The notes beneath the pieces are model-generated. The model searched no databases. It saw only the letters and a list, made by a program, of their open reading frames with translations, and was not told the DNA's origin. Positions 27,837-37,368 of a stretch of 64,000 nt of DNA are shown here, piece after piece. Position numbers and translations under genes: made by a program. This stretch comes from Polyangiaceae bacterium (GTDB lineage Bacteria > Myxococcota_A > Polyangia > Polyangiales > Polyangiaceae), in NCBI GenBank assembly GCA_025936045.1, contig JAICUB010000025.1, positions 34,088 to 98,087 of the forward strand, read 5' to 3'. The first letter of the stretch is position 1, and each line of letters begins with the position of its first letter.

Positions 27837-28808
27837 ATGACACGCGCAGTTCTCGTGACACGCACCGGCGGCCCCGAAGTACTCGAGCTCGGCTCCGTCG
27901 ATCTGCCGCAGCCAGGACCGGGCCAAGCGCGGGTACGTCACACGGTGATCGGCGTGAACATGCTCGACGCCTATCACCGGAGCGGCCTTTACAAGCTCGA
28001 GCTTCCAGCCGTGCTCGGCACGGAAGCCGCTGGTATCGTCGAAGCCGTCGGCGAAGGCAGCGGGCTCAGCGTCGGGATGCGCGTCGGGTACGCGGGCACG
28101 ACGCCCGGCGCGTATGCCGACGCGCGCATCATGCCCGCCGACCGCTTGGTGCAGCTTCCCGACGCCGTGAGCGACGAAACCGCCGCCGCGGTTCTCTTGA
28201 AGGGAATGACGGCGGAATTTCTGGTGCGCAGGACCTACGCGGTGCGGCCGGGCAACACAGTGTTGCTGCACGCGGCGGCGGGCGGCGTGGGACTCATCGC
28301 GAGCCAGTGGCTGAAGGCGCTCGGCGCGCGCGTGATCGGAGTCGTGAGCACCGGAGCAAAGGCGAAGCTTGCGCGCGAGAACGGCTGCACGGACGTGCTC
28401 ATGAGCGGTCACGACGACATCGCGAAGCGCGTCCGCGAGCTCACGGACGGCCGGGGCGTGGACGTGGTCTACGACTCCGTCGGGAAAGCGACGTTCACGG
28501 CGTCGCTCGATTCGCTCGCGCCGCGCGGCATGCTCGTGGCTTTCGGCAACGCGTCGGGCCGCGTCGAGCCGTTCGACCCGCTGCTCTTGGCGCAGAAAGG
28601 CTCGCTGTTTCTCACGCGTCCGATCCTCTCGCACTACACCGCGACCACGGAGGAGCTCCGCGCCAGCGCCGCCGCCGTCTTCTCGGTAATCGAGCGCGGC
28701 GCGGTGCGCGTCACCATCGGTCAGCGCTTCGCTTTGAGCGAGGCCGCCGCCGCGCATCGCGCGCTCGAGAGCCGCGCGACGGTCGGCAGCACCGTGCTCA
28801 CGTTGTGA
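27837..28808 (+). CDS. Quinone oxidoreductase (MDR superfamily)
   Basis: A 323-residue medium-chain dehydrogenase/reductase of the zeta-crystallin (QOR) branch, which reduces quinones or enones with NADPH. The sequence runs VLVTRTGGPEVLEL (typical opening), GVNMLDAYHRSGLY, LPAVLGTEAAGIVEAVG, and a Rossmann segment LLHAAAGGVGLIASQW near residue 145. Structural and catalytic zinc ligands of true alcohol dehydrogenases are absent. The ATG at 27837 is chosen; upstream codons overlap ilvE. Its 3' end overlaps the convergent DJ-1 gene by 11 nt. Confidence 0.9.
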   Translation: MTRAVLVTRTGGPEVLELGSVDLPQPGPGQARVRHTVIGVNMLDAYHRSGLYKLELPAVLGTEAAGIVEAVGEGSGLSVGMRVGYAGTTPGAYADARIMPADRLVQLPDAVSDETAAAVLLKGMTAEFLVRRTYAVRPGNTVLLHAAAGGVGLIASQWLKALGARVIGVVSTGAKAKLARENGCTDVLMSGHDDIAKRVRELTDGRGVDVVYDSVGKATFTASLDSLAPRGMLVAFGNASGRVEPFDPLLLAQKGSLFLTRPILSHYTATTEELRASAAAVFSVIERGAVRVTIGQRFALSEAAAAHRALESRATVGSTVLTL

Positions 28809-29334
28809 CGAGCATGGCGCGCGCGAGCTCGTCGCGCTTCGCGCGTCCCACGAGCTTTTCGACCAGCGCGAGCGCGAACTCGAGCGCCACGCCGGGCCCG
28901 CGGCCCGTGATCACGTTGCCGTCGACGACGACGCCCTCCTCGACGAGCTCGGCGCTCGGCAGCGCGTTGCCGGGAAAGACCGTGGCGCGCTTGCCGCGCA
29001 GGACACCCGCCGCTTCGAGCGCGATCGGCGCGGCGCAGACCGCGGCGACGAGCTTGCCCTCGGCGGCGAGGCGTTGCGCGAGCTTTTTTACGCGTTCGTC
29101 GTCGCACAAGCGCTTCGCGCCGGGACCGCCCGGCAGCACCACGGCGTCGAACGAGCGCTCGTGCACGGCGTCGAGCTCCGTGTCGGCGCTGACGGCAACG
29201 TCGTGCGCGCCCGTGACCGGGCTTTTGCCGAGGGCGGCGACGGTCACGTCCACGCCGGCGCGCCTGAGCACGTCGATGATCGTCATTGCTTCAATCTCTT
29301 CGAACCCTTCGGCGAGCGGGACGAGCGCGTTCAT
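28798..29334 (-). CDS. DJ-1/PfpI family protein
   Basis: A 178-residue protein of the DJ-1/ThiJ/PfpI family, glutamine-amidotransferase fold. Visible: PLAEGFEEIEAMTIIDVLRRAG (N-terminal family signature in pieces), AVVLPGGPGA near residue 70, and the nucleophile elbow AAVCAAPIALEAAG with Cys about residue 102. Family members repair glyoxal-modified proteins or act as redox sensors; the exact role is not deducible. The ATG at 29334 overlaps the stop of the upstream lipoprotein gene (ATGA). A second ATG three codons upstream (29343) is possible. Confidence 0.88.
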   Translation of the reverse strand: MNALVPLAEGFEEIEAMTIIDVLRRAGVDVTVAALGKSPVTGAHDVAVSADTELDAVHERSFDAVVLPGGPGAKRLCDDERVKKLAQRLAAEGKLVAAVCAAPIALEAAGVLRGKRATVFPGNALPSAELVEEGVVVDGNVITGRGPGVALEFALALVEKLVGRAKRDELARAMLVTT

Positions 29335-30704
29335 GGCTTGCATTCTAACACCGAGAGCTCGATCGCCCTTCCGCGTGACTTGGCGACGAAGAGCTTCCTG
29401 TCACCCGCGGCGAGCAAATCCGCCCCCCGCAGCAGGCGGTCGCCGATCAGCGAATCGAGCTTGAGGCCGGTCGGCGAGAGCACGCCCACGCGCGTGCCGT
29501 CGCTCGCGCTCTCGAGTGCCATGTAGACGTCGCCGCCCGGCTTCGGATCCGAGAGCAACGACGGCGCGCCCGCGCTGAGCTCCTCGTCCTCGACCTTGCT
29601 GCGCGAAACGGCGCCGTCGAGCCCGACACGCGCGAGCGTCGGCGGGCCGCCTTCGACTCCCGGCGTCGCGTCGTCCTCGCGCCACGTGAGCGAAAGCGCG
29701 CCGTCCGGCAGGAGCGCGGCCGAAAAGCCGACCACGTGCGAGCGCGGCGCGCTCACCTGTCGCGCGCTGCCGCTCGCCTTGCCCGCGCCGTCCAACATGA
29801 GGGTCATGAGCACGCGCGGCCCCACGTCGACCAAGCGCTCGACCTCGTCGGACGGGCCCGCGTCGGTGTGCGATTTCGTGGCCGTTCCGCCGTCGGGAGC
29901 CTGCTCGGCAATCCAACTCAGCCAATAGCCGCCCGGGCGCGCGACCAGCGCCGGCGACTCGGCGTCCGAGGTCCCTTTGAGCTCCTGGCCGGCGTCGGCC
30001 GCGGCCCCGAGCTTCTCCGGATCGATCGAGAGCACCTTCAACGCCATGCCCTGCTTGCCGCGCGCACCCCACACGAGCAGCGCGCTCGACTCGCCCTCCG
30101 CGAACGCCGCGCCCACGTCGTGCTCGACGCCCGTGAGGGAAAACTCGCCGTGCGGCTTGTCGGCCGCGTGCGCGATCGCGGCCACACGCAACATCCCGCC
30201 ACCCGCGTCCATGTCCGAGGTCGCGACGAGCAGGCGGCGGCCGTTGCCGGTGACGAGCGGCGGATCGACGTCGCCGTGCACCGTGCCGAGCCCGACACGC
30301 CGCCCCGCTCCCCCGTCGAGCGGCACGAACGCGACGAACGCCTCCGTTTTTCCGTGTTGCGTGCTGAGTCCGCCCACCGCGAATTCGTCTTCGAGCGCGA
30401 GCGCCGAATCCACGCGCGTCGCGAACGGAAGGAGCGTCTCGTCGTCCTCGGCGTCGTCGTTCGGCTCGGGCTCGGCGTTCGGCGCGCGCGCCGGGCGATC
30501 GACCTCGCCCACGATGAGCGACGAGCCGGTGCCCAGCGCCCGGCAATGTTCGGGGGCCGGCTCCGAAATCTGAGTGACGCTCGCTGAAGTGGTCGGCGGA
30601 GCGGGCGGAGCGCTCGGTTTGGCCTTTGGTTTGCAGCCGAAAAGCGTGAGGACGAGGCCGAGACCCAGAACCTGACGCCGGAACGGCCGCGCAACGAGGA
30701 GCAT
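29331..30704 (-). CDS. Hypothetical lipoprotein, possibly beta-propeller
   Basis: A 457-residue predicted lipoprotein with lipobox TLFGC near residue 24, followed by a Pro/Ala/Ser spacer. The body consists of repeated strands such as LLVATSDMD, ALLVWGARGKQG, YWLSWIAEQ and ALSLTWRED, each preceded by Gly/Asp-rich turns. This suggests a beta-propeller, but no named repeat is clear. The ATG at 30704 is chosen for the signal. It is cotranslated with the DJ-1 gene (4-nt overlap) and divergent from plsB. No function can be assigned. Confidence 0.75.
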   Translation of the reverse strand: MLLVARPFRRQVLGLGLVLTLFGCKPKAKPSAPPAPPTTSASVTQISEPAPEHCRALGTGSSLIVGEVDRPARAPNAEPEPNDDAEDDETLLPFATRVDSALALEDEFAVGGLSTQHGKTEAFVAFVPLDGGAGRRVGLGTVHGDVDPPLVTGNGRRLLVATSDMDAGGGMLRVAAIAHAADKPHGEFSLTGVEHDVGAAFAEGESSALLVWGARGKQGMALKVLSIDPEKLGAAADAGQELKGTSDAESPALVARPGGYWLSWIAEQAPDGGTATKSHTDAGPSDEVERLVDVGPRVLMTLMLDGAGKASGSARQVSAPRSHVVGFSAALLPDGALSLTWREDDATPGVEGGPPTLARVGLDGAVSRSKVEDEELSAGAPSLLSDPKPGGDVYMALESASDGTRVGVLSPTGLKLDSLIGDRLLRGADLLAAGDRKLFVAKSRGRAIELSVLECKP

Positions 30705-30802
30705 CTGCTTCGGAGGTACCGCACGCTGGCGGACCCGCGCAAGGTGGTAGGCTGCGAGCGCTCGAGCGCCATCAGCGCTCTCAGCGAACCTCTGCGCCAC
30801 TC

Positions 30803-33421
30803 ATGTCAGATCGCGAGCTCACTCGCACGTACGAGCCAAACCCGCTCCTCCGCGCCATCTACCGGCCGTTCTTCGAAAAGATCCAGGTCGACGAGGCCTG
30901 GGTTGCCGCCGTTCGCGACCTCGCGGCGCGCGGCTCGGTCGTCTACGTGCTCAGGAATCTGAATTTCATCGACTTCCTCGCGCTCGACTACCTCACCAAG
31001 CGCTACCACCTCCCGCAGATCCGCTTCGTCAACGACCTCGGGCTCTGGATCCTGAATCCGCTCGGCAAAGGTTGGCTCAACGCGCTCCGGCCCGAACGCT
31101 ACACGGCGCGAGAGGAGCTCGAGGACGCGCTCGCTCGCGGCGGCTCGGCGGCGCTCTTCTTGAAACGACCGCCCGGCGTGTTCGACGCCGTGGCCACCGG
31201 CCGCACCACCAACGTGCGCGGCCGCACCGAAGGCGACGAGCTCGTGCGGACGCTGTTCGGCCTGCAGGCGCGCCACGACCGCCCCATCTTTCTCGTGCCG
31301 CAGGTGTTCGTGTGGACGCGCTTCCCCGATACGCGCGGGACCGAGCCGTTCGATTTCGTGGTGGGGCCGCGGGAGTGGCCGAGCCCGGCCCGCACCATCG
31401 CCCAATTTTTTTACAACTACCGGCACGTCGAGCTGAAGCTCGGGGAGCCCATCGATCTGCGCGCGTTCCTCGCCGACGCGAACGGCCTGTCCGAATCCGC
31501 GCTCGTGCGCCGGCTCACCTACGCCGTGCTCCGCCGCCTCGAGCGCGAGCGGCGCAGCGTGATCGGCCCGGCCGAAAAAGCTCCGGAGCGCGTGCGTCAG
31601 GAGATCGTGCGGAGCCCGCGGCTGCGGGGCGTGATCGAGGATTTGGTCGACGAGCGCAACAGCCGCTACGCGCTCGAGCTCCGCGCCCACCAGATGCTGC
31701 GCGAGCTCCAGGCGACGCCCGAGCGCACGACGATCAAGGGGCTCGAGGTGCTCTTCAACCGCGTGTTTCAGCGCATCTACGCGGGCGTCGAGTGGGAGAA
31801 GGCGGATATCGATCGGCTCCGCGCCGCGGCGCGGGACGGCGCGCTCGTGCTCTTGCCGAGCCACAAGAGCCACGTCGATTATCTGATCCTGAGCTACATC
31901 TTCAATCAGCAGAACCTGCCGCTCCCGCTCATCGCCGCGGGCGACAACCTCAATTTCTTCCCGGTGGGCGGCGTGTTCCGCCGCGGCGGGGCCTTCTTCA
32001 TCCGCCGCTCATTTCGCGGCGACCGACTCTACGCGGCCGTCGTCGACGCGTACGTGCGCCGCCTACTGCGCGACGGCTATCCGATCGAGCTGTTCCTCGA
32101 AGGCGGGCGCAGCCGTACGGGCAAGCTCTTGCCGCCGAAGTTCGGGCTCCTCAGCATGGTGGTGGACGCGGCGCTCGCCGTGCGCGAACGACCCACCCTG
32201 TTCGTGCCCGTCAGCATCGGCTACGAGCAGGTGATGGAGGCGAAGAGCTACGAACGCGAGCTCTCCGGCGCGGAGAAGGCGAAGGAGGATGCCGCGGGCC
32301 TCCTGAAATCCCGGGATTTGTTGCGCCACCGCTATGGGCGCATCAGCATGCAAGTGGGCCCAATCCTGACGCTCGAAGAGACCATCGCCGAGCTCGGCGT
32401 CCCGGCGGACGCGCCGCTCACCCCGGCAAAGCGCCGCGGTCTGGTCATGCGGCTCGGCAACCGCGTGATGGACGAGATCAACCGCGTCACGGCCGTCACG
32501 CCCGGCTCCCTCACGGCGCTGGTGCTCCTGACGCACCGGCAACGCGGGCTTTCGCACGAGGAGCTCTTGACGCGCGCCGAACGCCTCGTGGGCGTGCTCG
32601 GCAGCCTGGGGGCTCGCACGAGCCCGGCCCTGCGCACTGAAACCGGGGCGCTCCGGCGCGATTCGATCCGTGAAGCGGTGCAGATGTTCGCCGACACCGA
32701 GCTCGTCACCGTCCACGTACCGGCGCAGGGCAGCGACGGCCGGCGCGGCGACGGCGTCGCCGGTCCCGGAGCGCACTACGTCGTTCCGGACGAAAAGCGC
32801 CTCTCGCTCGATACCTCGAAGAACGTCATCATCCACTTCTTCGTCGAGCGCGCGCTCGTCGCGCTCGCCATGCTGGGCTGTGAAGCCAACGCGCTCGACG
32901 CGGTGCGCGAGCGCGTCCGTGCGCTCTCGCGCTTGTTCAAGCTCGAGTTTCGCTTCCGCGCGGACCTGCCGTTCGAGGCGATCTTCGACCAGACGTGCCG
33001 CACCATGTCCGAGGCGTCGGAGCTCGTGATCGAGGACGGGCGCTGTGTCCCGGGCCCCGGGCGCGACGGCGTGAGCGGACGCGATTGGCTCGAGCTCTAC
33101 GCGGGGATCCTCGCGAGCTTCGTCGAGGCGTACCGCGTCGCGGCGCGCGGGGCGCTCGAGCTCGAGCGCGGGCCGCTCGGTGAGCGAGAGCTCGTGAAGA
33201 AGACGCTCGCGCTCGGCAAGGAGATGTTTCTCGCCGGAGAGATTGAGCGGCGCGAGGCCGTGAGCAAGCCCACGCTCAAGAACGCCTTCATGGCGCTCGT
33301 GGACCTCGGGTTCCTCATCCATCGCGACGACTACGCGCTCGCCCCCGACTACGCGGCGCCGGGACGCGCGGTCGCGATCGAAGCCGAGATCGCGAACTAC
33401 TTACCGAAGAGGGGCGCATGA
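30803..33421 (+). CDS. plsB: Glycerol-3-phosphate 1-O-acyltransferase
   Basis: Membrane-bound acyltransferase for the first step of phospholipid synthesis, 872 residues, comparable to the long E. coli-type PlsB (about 800). The catalytic HX4D motif is HKSHVDYL near residue 354. It is followed by GGAFFIRRSFRGD, the substrate motif ELFLEGGRSRTGK near residue 435, and FVPVSIGYEQVMEAKSYERE. The N-terminal 250 residues contain a second, partly similar fold (RNLNFIDFLALDYL), as in the family. The last codon overlaps mepA by 4 nt. High confidence for the acyltransferase role. Confidence 0.94.
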   Translation: MSDRELTRTYEPNPLLRAIYRPFFEKIQVDEAWVAAVRDLAARGSVVYVLRNLNFIDFLALDYLTKRYHLPQIRFVNDLGLWILNPLGKGWLNALRPERYTAREELEDALARGGSAALFLKRPPGVFDAVATGRTTNVRGRTEGDELVRTLFGLQARHDRPIFLVPQVFVWTRFPDTRGTEPFDFVVGPREWPSPARTIAQFFYNYRHVELKLGEPIDLRAFLADANGLSESALVRRLTYAVLRRLERERRSVIGPAEKAPERVRQEIVRSPRLRGVIEDLVDERNSRYALELRAHQMLRELQATPERTTIKGLEVLFNRVFQRIYAGVEWEKADIDRLRAAARDGALVLLPSHKSHVDYLILSYIFNQQNLPLPLIAAGDNLNFFPVGGVFRRGGAFFIRRSFRGDRLYAAVVDAYVRRLLRDGYPIELFLEGGRSRTGKLLPPKFGLLSMVVDAALAVRERPTLFVPVSIGYEQVMEAKSYERELSGAEKAKEDAAGLLKSRDLLRHRYGRISMQVGPILTLEETIAELGVPADAPLTPAKRRGLVMRLGNRVMDEINRVTAVTPGSLTALVLLTHRQRGLSHEELLTRAERLVGVLGSLGARTSPALRTETGALRRDSIREAVQMFADTELVTVHVPAQGSDGRRGDGVAGPGAHYVVPDEKRLSLDTSKNVIIHFFVERALVALAMLGCEANALDAVRERVRALSRLFKLEFRFRADLPFEAIFDQTCRTMSEASELVIEDGRCVPGPGRDGVSGRDWLELYAGILASFVEAYRVAARGALELERGPLGERELVKKTLALGKEMFLAGEIERREAVSKPTLKNAFMALVDLGFLIHRDDYALAPDYAAPGRAVAIEAEIANYLPKRGA

Positions 33422-34371
33422 AGTCCGTCTCGGGCACGGCCGTCCTTGCCGGCGCGCTCGCGCTCGGCTGTCTTTCGACGCCGTCGCCGCTCGCGCCGAG
33501 CTTTCACGGCACGGTCGGCGCGCCGAACCTCGGCGTGCAGACGGACGCCGTGGAGCTACCGGTAGCCGGCCCCGGCTTCGTGCGCTATCGGCCGCTCGGC
33601 GCGCATCACTACGGCCGGCCGCGCCTCGTGGCCGCGCTCACGCGCATCGCGCGTGAGCTCGCCGCCGGGGATTCGCTCGCGCCGCCGCTCGTGATCGGTG
33701 ATCTTTCGGCGAAAACCGGGGGCAAAATCGACGGACACCAGTCGCATCGCACCGGCCGCGACGTCGATATTCTTTACCAATACGTGACGCCCGCGGGCGC
33801 CCGCGTCGCGGCGCCGGGCTTCATTCGCGTCGAGGCCGACGGGCTCGCGCGCGTGCCGGAGGACGGACACATCTTGCGGCTCGACATCGAGCACGAGTGG
33901 CGCCTCGTGAAGGCCCTCGTCACCGCGCCGGAAATCGGCGTGCAGTTCCTGTTCGCGAGCCACAACGTCGAAGCGCTGCTCATCGACTACGCCATGGCGC
34001 GCGGAGAGCCGCTCGAGCTCGTGCTCCACGTGCAGAGCGTGATGTGGCAGCCCGGGGACAGCCTGCCGCACGACGATCACATTCACCTCCGCATCGCGTG
34101 CAGCGTGGAGGAGACGGTCGAGGGTTGCACCGGCGGCGGCCCGTATTGGGAGTGGCTGCCCCCCCTGCCCGCGCCCGTTGCGTTCGACGAAGGCAAGCTC
34201 GCGCTCCTCGTGGCGGACGATCCGCCGCTCGAGCCGTTGCCGGTGCCGAGCGACTCGGCGCCTTTCACGACGCCGAGCACGCCCGCGCTCGGCGCAGAGG
34301 CCGCGCGCGGCTCGGTCGGCGCGAAGTCGGCAGCACAAAAGACGCGAGAGCCGGCGGAAACCAGCGAGTGA
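33418..34371 (+). CDS. mepA: MepA-like murein endopeptidase (peptidase M74) lipoprotein
   Basis: A 317-residue zinc-dependent, penicillin-insensitive murein endopeptidase homologue that cleaves peptide cross-links in peptidoglycan. Zinc-site motifs of the M74 family are visible: GHQSHRTGRDVDILY near residue 108 and PHDDHIHLRIAC near residue 220. A lipobox (LALGCLS) near residue 20 predicts membrane anchoring. The C-terminal 70 residues are Pro/Ala/Glu-rich and lack structure. The ATG overlaps the plsB stop, and the end overlaps a DNA methyltransferase gene. Length is close to the E. coli MepA (274) plus this tail. Confidence 0.88.
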   Translation: MKSVSGTAVLAGALALGCLSTPSPLAPSFHGTVGAPNLGVQTDAVELPVAGPGFVRYRPLGAHHYGRPRLVAALTRIARELAAGDSLAPPLVIGDLSAKTGGKIDGHQSHRTGRDVDILYQYVTPAGARVAAPGFIRVEADGLARVPEDGHILRLDIEHEWRLVKALVTAPEIGVQFLFASHNVEALLIDYAMARGEPLELVLHVQSVMWQPGDSLPHDDHIHLRIACSVEETVEGCTGGGPYWEWLPPLPAPVAFDEGKLALLVADDPPLEPLPVPSDSAPFTTPSTPALGAEAARGSVGAKSAAQKTREPAETSE

Positions 34372-35261
34372 ACGCACCCGTACGCCCGCCCGCCGAACGT
34401 ACGCGCTCGCGGCGCGGCTCGCTCCTCGTCGGTGATTGCTTGACGCTCGTCCCGAGGCTTGCGGAGAAAGGCGCGTTCGATCTCGTCTACGTGGATCCGC
34501 CGTTCGACACGCGAGCGCACCACGGCATTCGCGAGGGCCGGGGTGAGCGCGCGCGCGGCGAGCGCGCCTACAAGGACAGCTGGGGCGGCATCGAGCACTT
34601 TCTCGCGATGCTCGAGCCGCGGCTCGCGTGCGTGCGCGACGCCATGAGCGAGCGCGGCAGCTTGTTCTTGCACCTCGATTACCGCGCCGTGCACGAGGCG
34701 AAGCTGCTCGCGGACCGAGTTTTCGGCCGCGGCGCTTTTCAGGGAGAAATCGTCTGGGTCCCCGGCAACGGCGGGCGCCGGCGCGGCGGACCGAGCGTCA
34801 CGCACCAGACGATCCTCGTCTACGCGCGCGGCCGCGCGATGATCTGGAACGACGACGATCCGGCGCTGCGCGAGCCGTACGCGGAGACGAGCCAGCGCAT
34901 GCATTTCGGCCAGCGTGACGGCGACGGCCGGCGCTATCGGGAGCGGACGCTCGGCGGCAAGACGTATCGTTACTATGCCGACGCCGGACGCCGGCGCGGC
35001 AGCGTCTGGGCGGACTGCCCCGCCATGCGCGCGAACACGCCGCTCCTCGGCGAGGCGACCGGGTACCCCACTCAAAAACCCGAAGCCCTGCTCGAACGCA
35101 TCGTCCGCGGCGCGTCACTCGACGACAGCCGCGTGCTCGATCCGATGTGCGGCTCCGGCACCACGCTCGCCGTCGCCGCGCGCCTCGGCCGGCGCTGGGC
35201 CGGCGTCGACGTGAATCCGCGCGCCGTCGCCATCGCGGCCAAGAGGCTCGGCGTTCCCTAG
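34368..35261 (+). CDS. Orphan beta-class DNA methyltransferase
   Basis: A 297-residue site-specific DNA methyltransferase. The catalytic motif IV is DPPFDT at 43-48, followed by the target-recognition stretch and GYPTQKPEALLERIV, then the AdoMet motif I DPMCGSGTT at 258-266. That order (IV before I) is the beta class, which methylates N6-adenine or N4-cytosine. No restriction endonuclease or specificity gene is nearby, so it is an orphan. The GTG at 34368 overlaps the mepA stop (GTGA), placing it in one transcript with plsB and mepA. Target sequence cannot be read from the protein. Confidence 0.86.
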   Translation: MNAPVRPPAERTRSRRGSLLVGDCLTLVPRLAEKGAFDLVYVDPPFDTRAHHGIREGRGERARGERAYKDSWGGIEHFLAMLEPRLACVRDAMSERGSLFLHLDYRAVHEAKLLADRVFGRGAFQGEIVWVPGNGGRRRGGPSVTHQTILVYARGRAMIWNDDDPALREPYAETSQRMHFGQRDGDGRRYRERTLGGKTYRYYADAGRRRGSVWADCPAMRANTPLLGEATGYPTQKPEALLERIVRGASLDDSRVLDPMCGSGTTLAVAARLGRRWAGVDVNPRAVAIAAKRLGVP

Positions 35262-35310
35262 CCGAGCTCGAAGTCCTCGAAGGCGACCCGCGATGGCCGC
35301 GAGACTCGGT

Positions 35311-37296
35311 CTACGTGCGCTCGCCCGCGAGCGCGACGAAGGCGTCGAGTGCGCTCGGATCGGCGAGCGTGTCACGGCTGGCGGCTTTTTCGGGCGCCGC
35401 GCCGAGCAAGATGCGCTTCACCGGCACTTCTAGCTTCTTCCCGTTCAGCGTGCGGGGGATGACACGCACGGCGCGGATCGTGTCCGGCACGTGGCGGGGC
35501 GACAGGTCGCGACGGACGACGTCCTTGATGCGGTGCTCGAGCGCGTGGTCGAGGACGACGCCCGGCGCGAGCACCACGAAGAGCCAGAGCTTGCCGACGG
35601 CGTCGCCTTCGAGCGAGCCCGTGTCGATGACGAGGCTGTCGCTGATTTCAGGCAGCCCCTCCACCACGCGATAAAATTCGCTCGTTCCCATGCGCACGCC
35701 GCCGCGGTTCAACGTGGAGTCCGAGCGGCCGTAAATCACGCAGGAGCCGCGCCCGGTGATCTTGATCCAGTCGCCGTGGCGCCAGACGCCGGGGTACGTC
35801 GAAAAGTAGCTCTCGCGAAAGCGCGAGCCGTCGGCGTCGCCCCAGAAGCCGACCGGCATCGAGGGCAACGGCTCGGTGAGCACGAGCTCGCCCACTTCGT
35901 CCGTGACGCTCCGGCCGTGCGCGTCGAAGGCTTCGATCTTGGCGCCGAGCCCGCGACATTGGATCTCGCCCGCGTGCACGGGTAGCCACGGGCACGACAG
36001 CACGAACGCCGTGCACACGTCCGTGCCGCCACTGACGGACGCGAGCAAGAGATCGCTCTTGATCGCCGCGTAGACCCAGGCAAAGCCGTCAGCGGGCAGC
36101 GGCGCGCCCGTCGTACCGAGCGCGCGCAGCGCGGAGAGCTCGTGCTTCTTGCCCGGCAGGAGCTTGGCCTTTTTGCAGGCGAGCAAGAACGGCGCGCTCG
36201 TGCCGAAGTACGTGATGCGCTCGGACTCGGCGAGCGCCCAGAGCGCGTCGAGACCCGGATGCGCGGCGCTGCCGTCGTAGAGCACGATCGTCGCGCCGAC
36301 CGCGAGACCGCTCACGAGGTAATTCCACATCATCCAGCCCGTGGTCGAAAACCAGAAGAAGCGATCGCCCGGACCGAGATCGCCGTGCAGGCCCAGGGCC
36401 TTCAGGTGTTCGAGCAGGATGCCGCCGTGCCCTTGCACGATGGGTTTCGGCAGGCCGGTCGTCCCCGACGAATAAAGGATCCAGAGCGGATGCTCGAACG
36501 GCACCGGCTCGAAGGCGAGCTCCGCTGCGTCGCGCGTGAGCTCGGAGAAGGACAGGGCCCCCGGGAGCCCGACGTCCGAGCCGAGCTCGGGGAGCACGAC
36601 GACCGCCGGGCTGCCCGGAAGCGCCCGAGCGATCGTCCGCACGTCGGCCGCGCGATCGAACGCTTTGCCGCCGTACCGGTAGCCGTCGACCGTGACGAAC
36701 ACCTTCGGCTCGATCTGGCGAAAACGATCGAGAATGCTGGCGACGCCGAACTCCGGCGAGCAGCTCGAGAAGACGGCCCCGAGACTCGCGGTGGCCAGAA
36801 ACAGCACGAGCGTTTCGGGTCGATTCGGCAAGAGGGCCGCGACGCGGTCACCGCGACCGACCCCGAGCTTCGCGAGTCCGGCGCGGGCACGCGCGACGGA
36901 CGCACGCAGCTCACCGAAGGAGAGGACCGAGCGCCGGCCGTCCTCGGCGCGAAACACCACCGCCTCGACGGAGCTCGCCTCGCGTAGCGCGTGCTCCGCG
37001 TAGTTCAACGTCGCGCCGGGAAACCAGTGCGCCGCGGGCATCTTGCCTTCGAGCACGGCGCGCGCGGGCGTGTGGAAGCGCACCCCGAAGTATTCCGCGA
37101 GGGCGGGCCAAAACGCCTCTAGCTCGTCGACCGAGAAGCGCCAGAGCTCTTCATAGGACGTGAATTCGCGCCCGCGCTCGGCCTTGAGCCAGCTCGCAAA
37201 CGCGGAAAGGCGGCTCCGCAGGATGCGCTCCGCGCTCGGCTCCCAAAGCAGCCGGCCCTCGAACGTCTCGCTGTCACCCGTGGACGTCATGCCCAT
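35311..37296 (-). CDS. Acetoacetyl-CoA synthetase
   Basis: An ANL-superfamily ligase of 661 residues that activates acetoacetate with ATP and CoA. The AMP-binding signature is ILYSSGTTGLPKPIVQ near residue 275, with WSTTGWMMWN-type motif FWFSTTGWMMWN, GVWRHGDWIKIT near residue 515, and the C-terminal lysine motif LNGKKLEVPVKRIL. The combination with SSCSPEFG and LNYAEH is typical of acetoacetyl- rather than acetyl-CoA synthetase. ATGs at 37296 and 37290 are both possible. Divergent from the M3 peptidase gene; intergenic region only 72 nt. Suggests use of acetoacetate from ketone bodies, PHB or leucine breakdown. Confidence 0.9.
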   Translation of the reverse strand: MGMTSTGDSETFEGRLLWEPSAERILRSRLSAFASWLKAERGREFTSYEELWRFSVDELEAFWPALAEYFGVRFHTPARAVLEGKMPAAHWFPGATLNYAEHALREASSVEAVVFRAEDGRRSVLSFGELRASVARARAGLAKLGVGRGDRVAALLPNRPETLVLFLATASLGAVFSSCSPEFGVASILDRFRQIEPKVFVTVDGYRYGGKAFDRAADVRTIARALPGSPAVVVLPELGSDVGLPGALSFSELTRDAAELAFEPVPFEHPLWILYSSGTTGLPKPIVQGHGGILLEHLKALGLHGDLGPGDRFFWFSTTGWMMWNYLVSGLAVGATIVLYDGSAAHPGLDALWALAESERITYFGTSAPFLLACKKAKLLPGKKHELSALRALGTTGAPLPADGFAWVYAAIKSDLLLASVSGGTDVCTAFVLSCPWLPVHAGEIQCRGLGAKIEAFDAHGRSVTDEVGELVLTEPLPSMPVGFWGDADGSRFRESYFSTYPGVWRHGDWIKITGRGSCVIYGRSDSTLNRGGVRMGTSEFYRVVEGLPEISDSLVIDTGSLEGDAVGKLWLFVVLAPGVVLDHALEHRIKDVVRRDLSPRHVPDTIRAVRVIPRTLNGKKLEVPVKRILLGAAPEKAASRDTLADPSALDAFVALAGERT

Positions 37297-37368
37297 TCGA
37301 GTCTAGCCGATGAAGCTCCGCGCTTCCGAGCCGGGCCGGCATGACACGAGTGCTATAGTCGCGATCCC

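Noticed and set aside
34368..35261. Restriction-modification system
   Set aside because: Only the methyltransferase is found; neighbours are envelope and metabolic genes, so there is no restriction partner.
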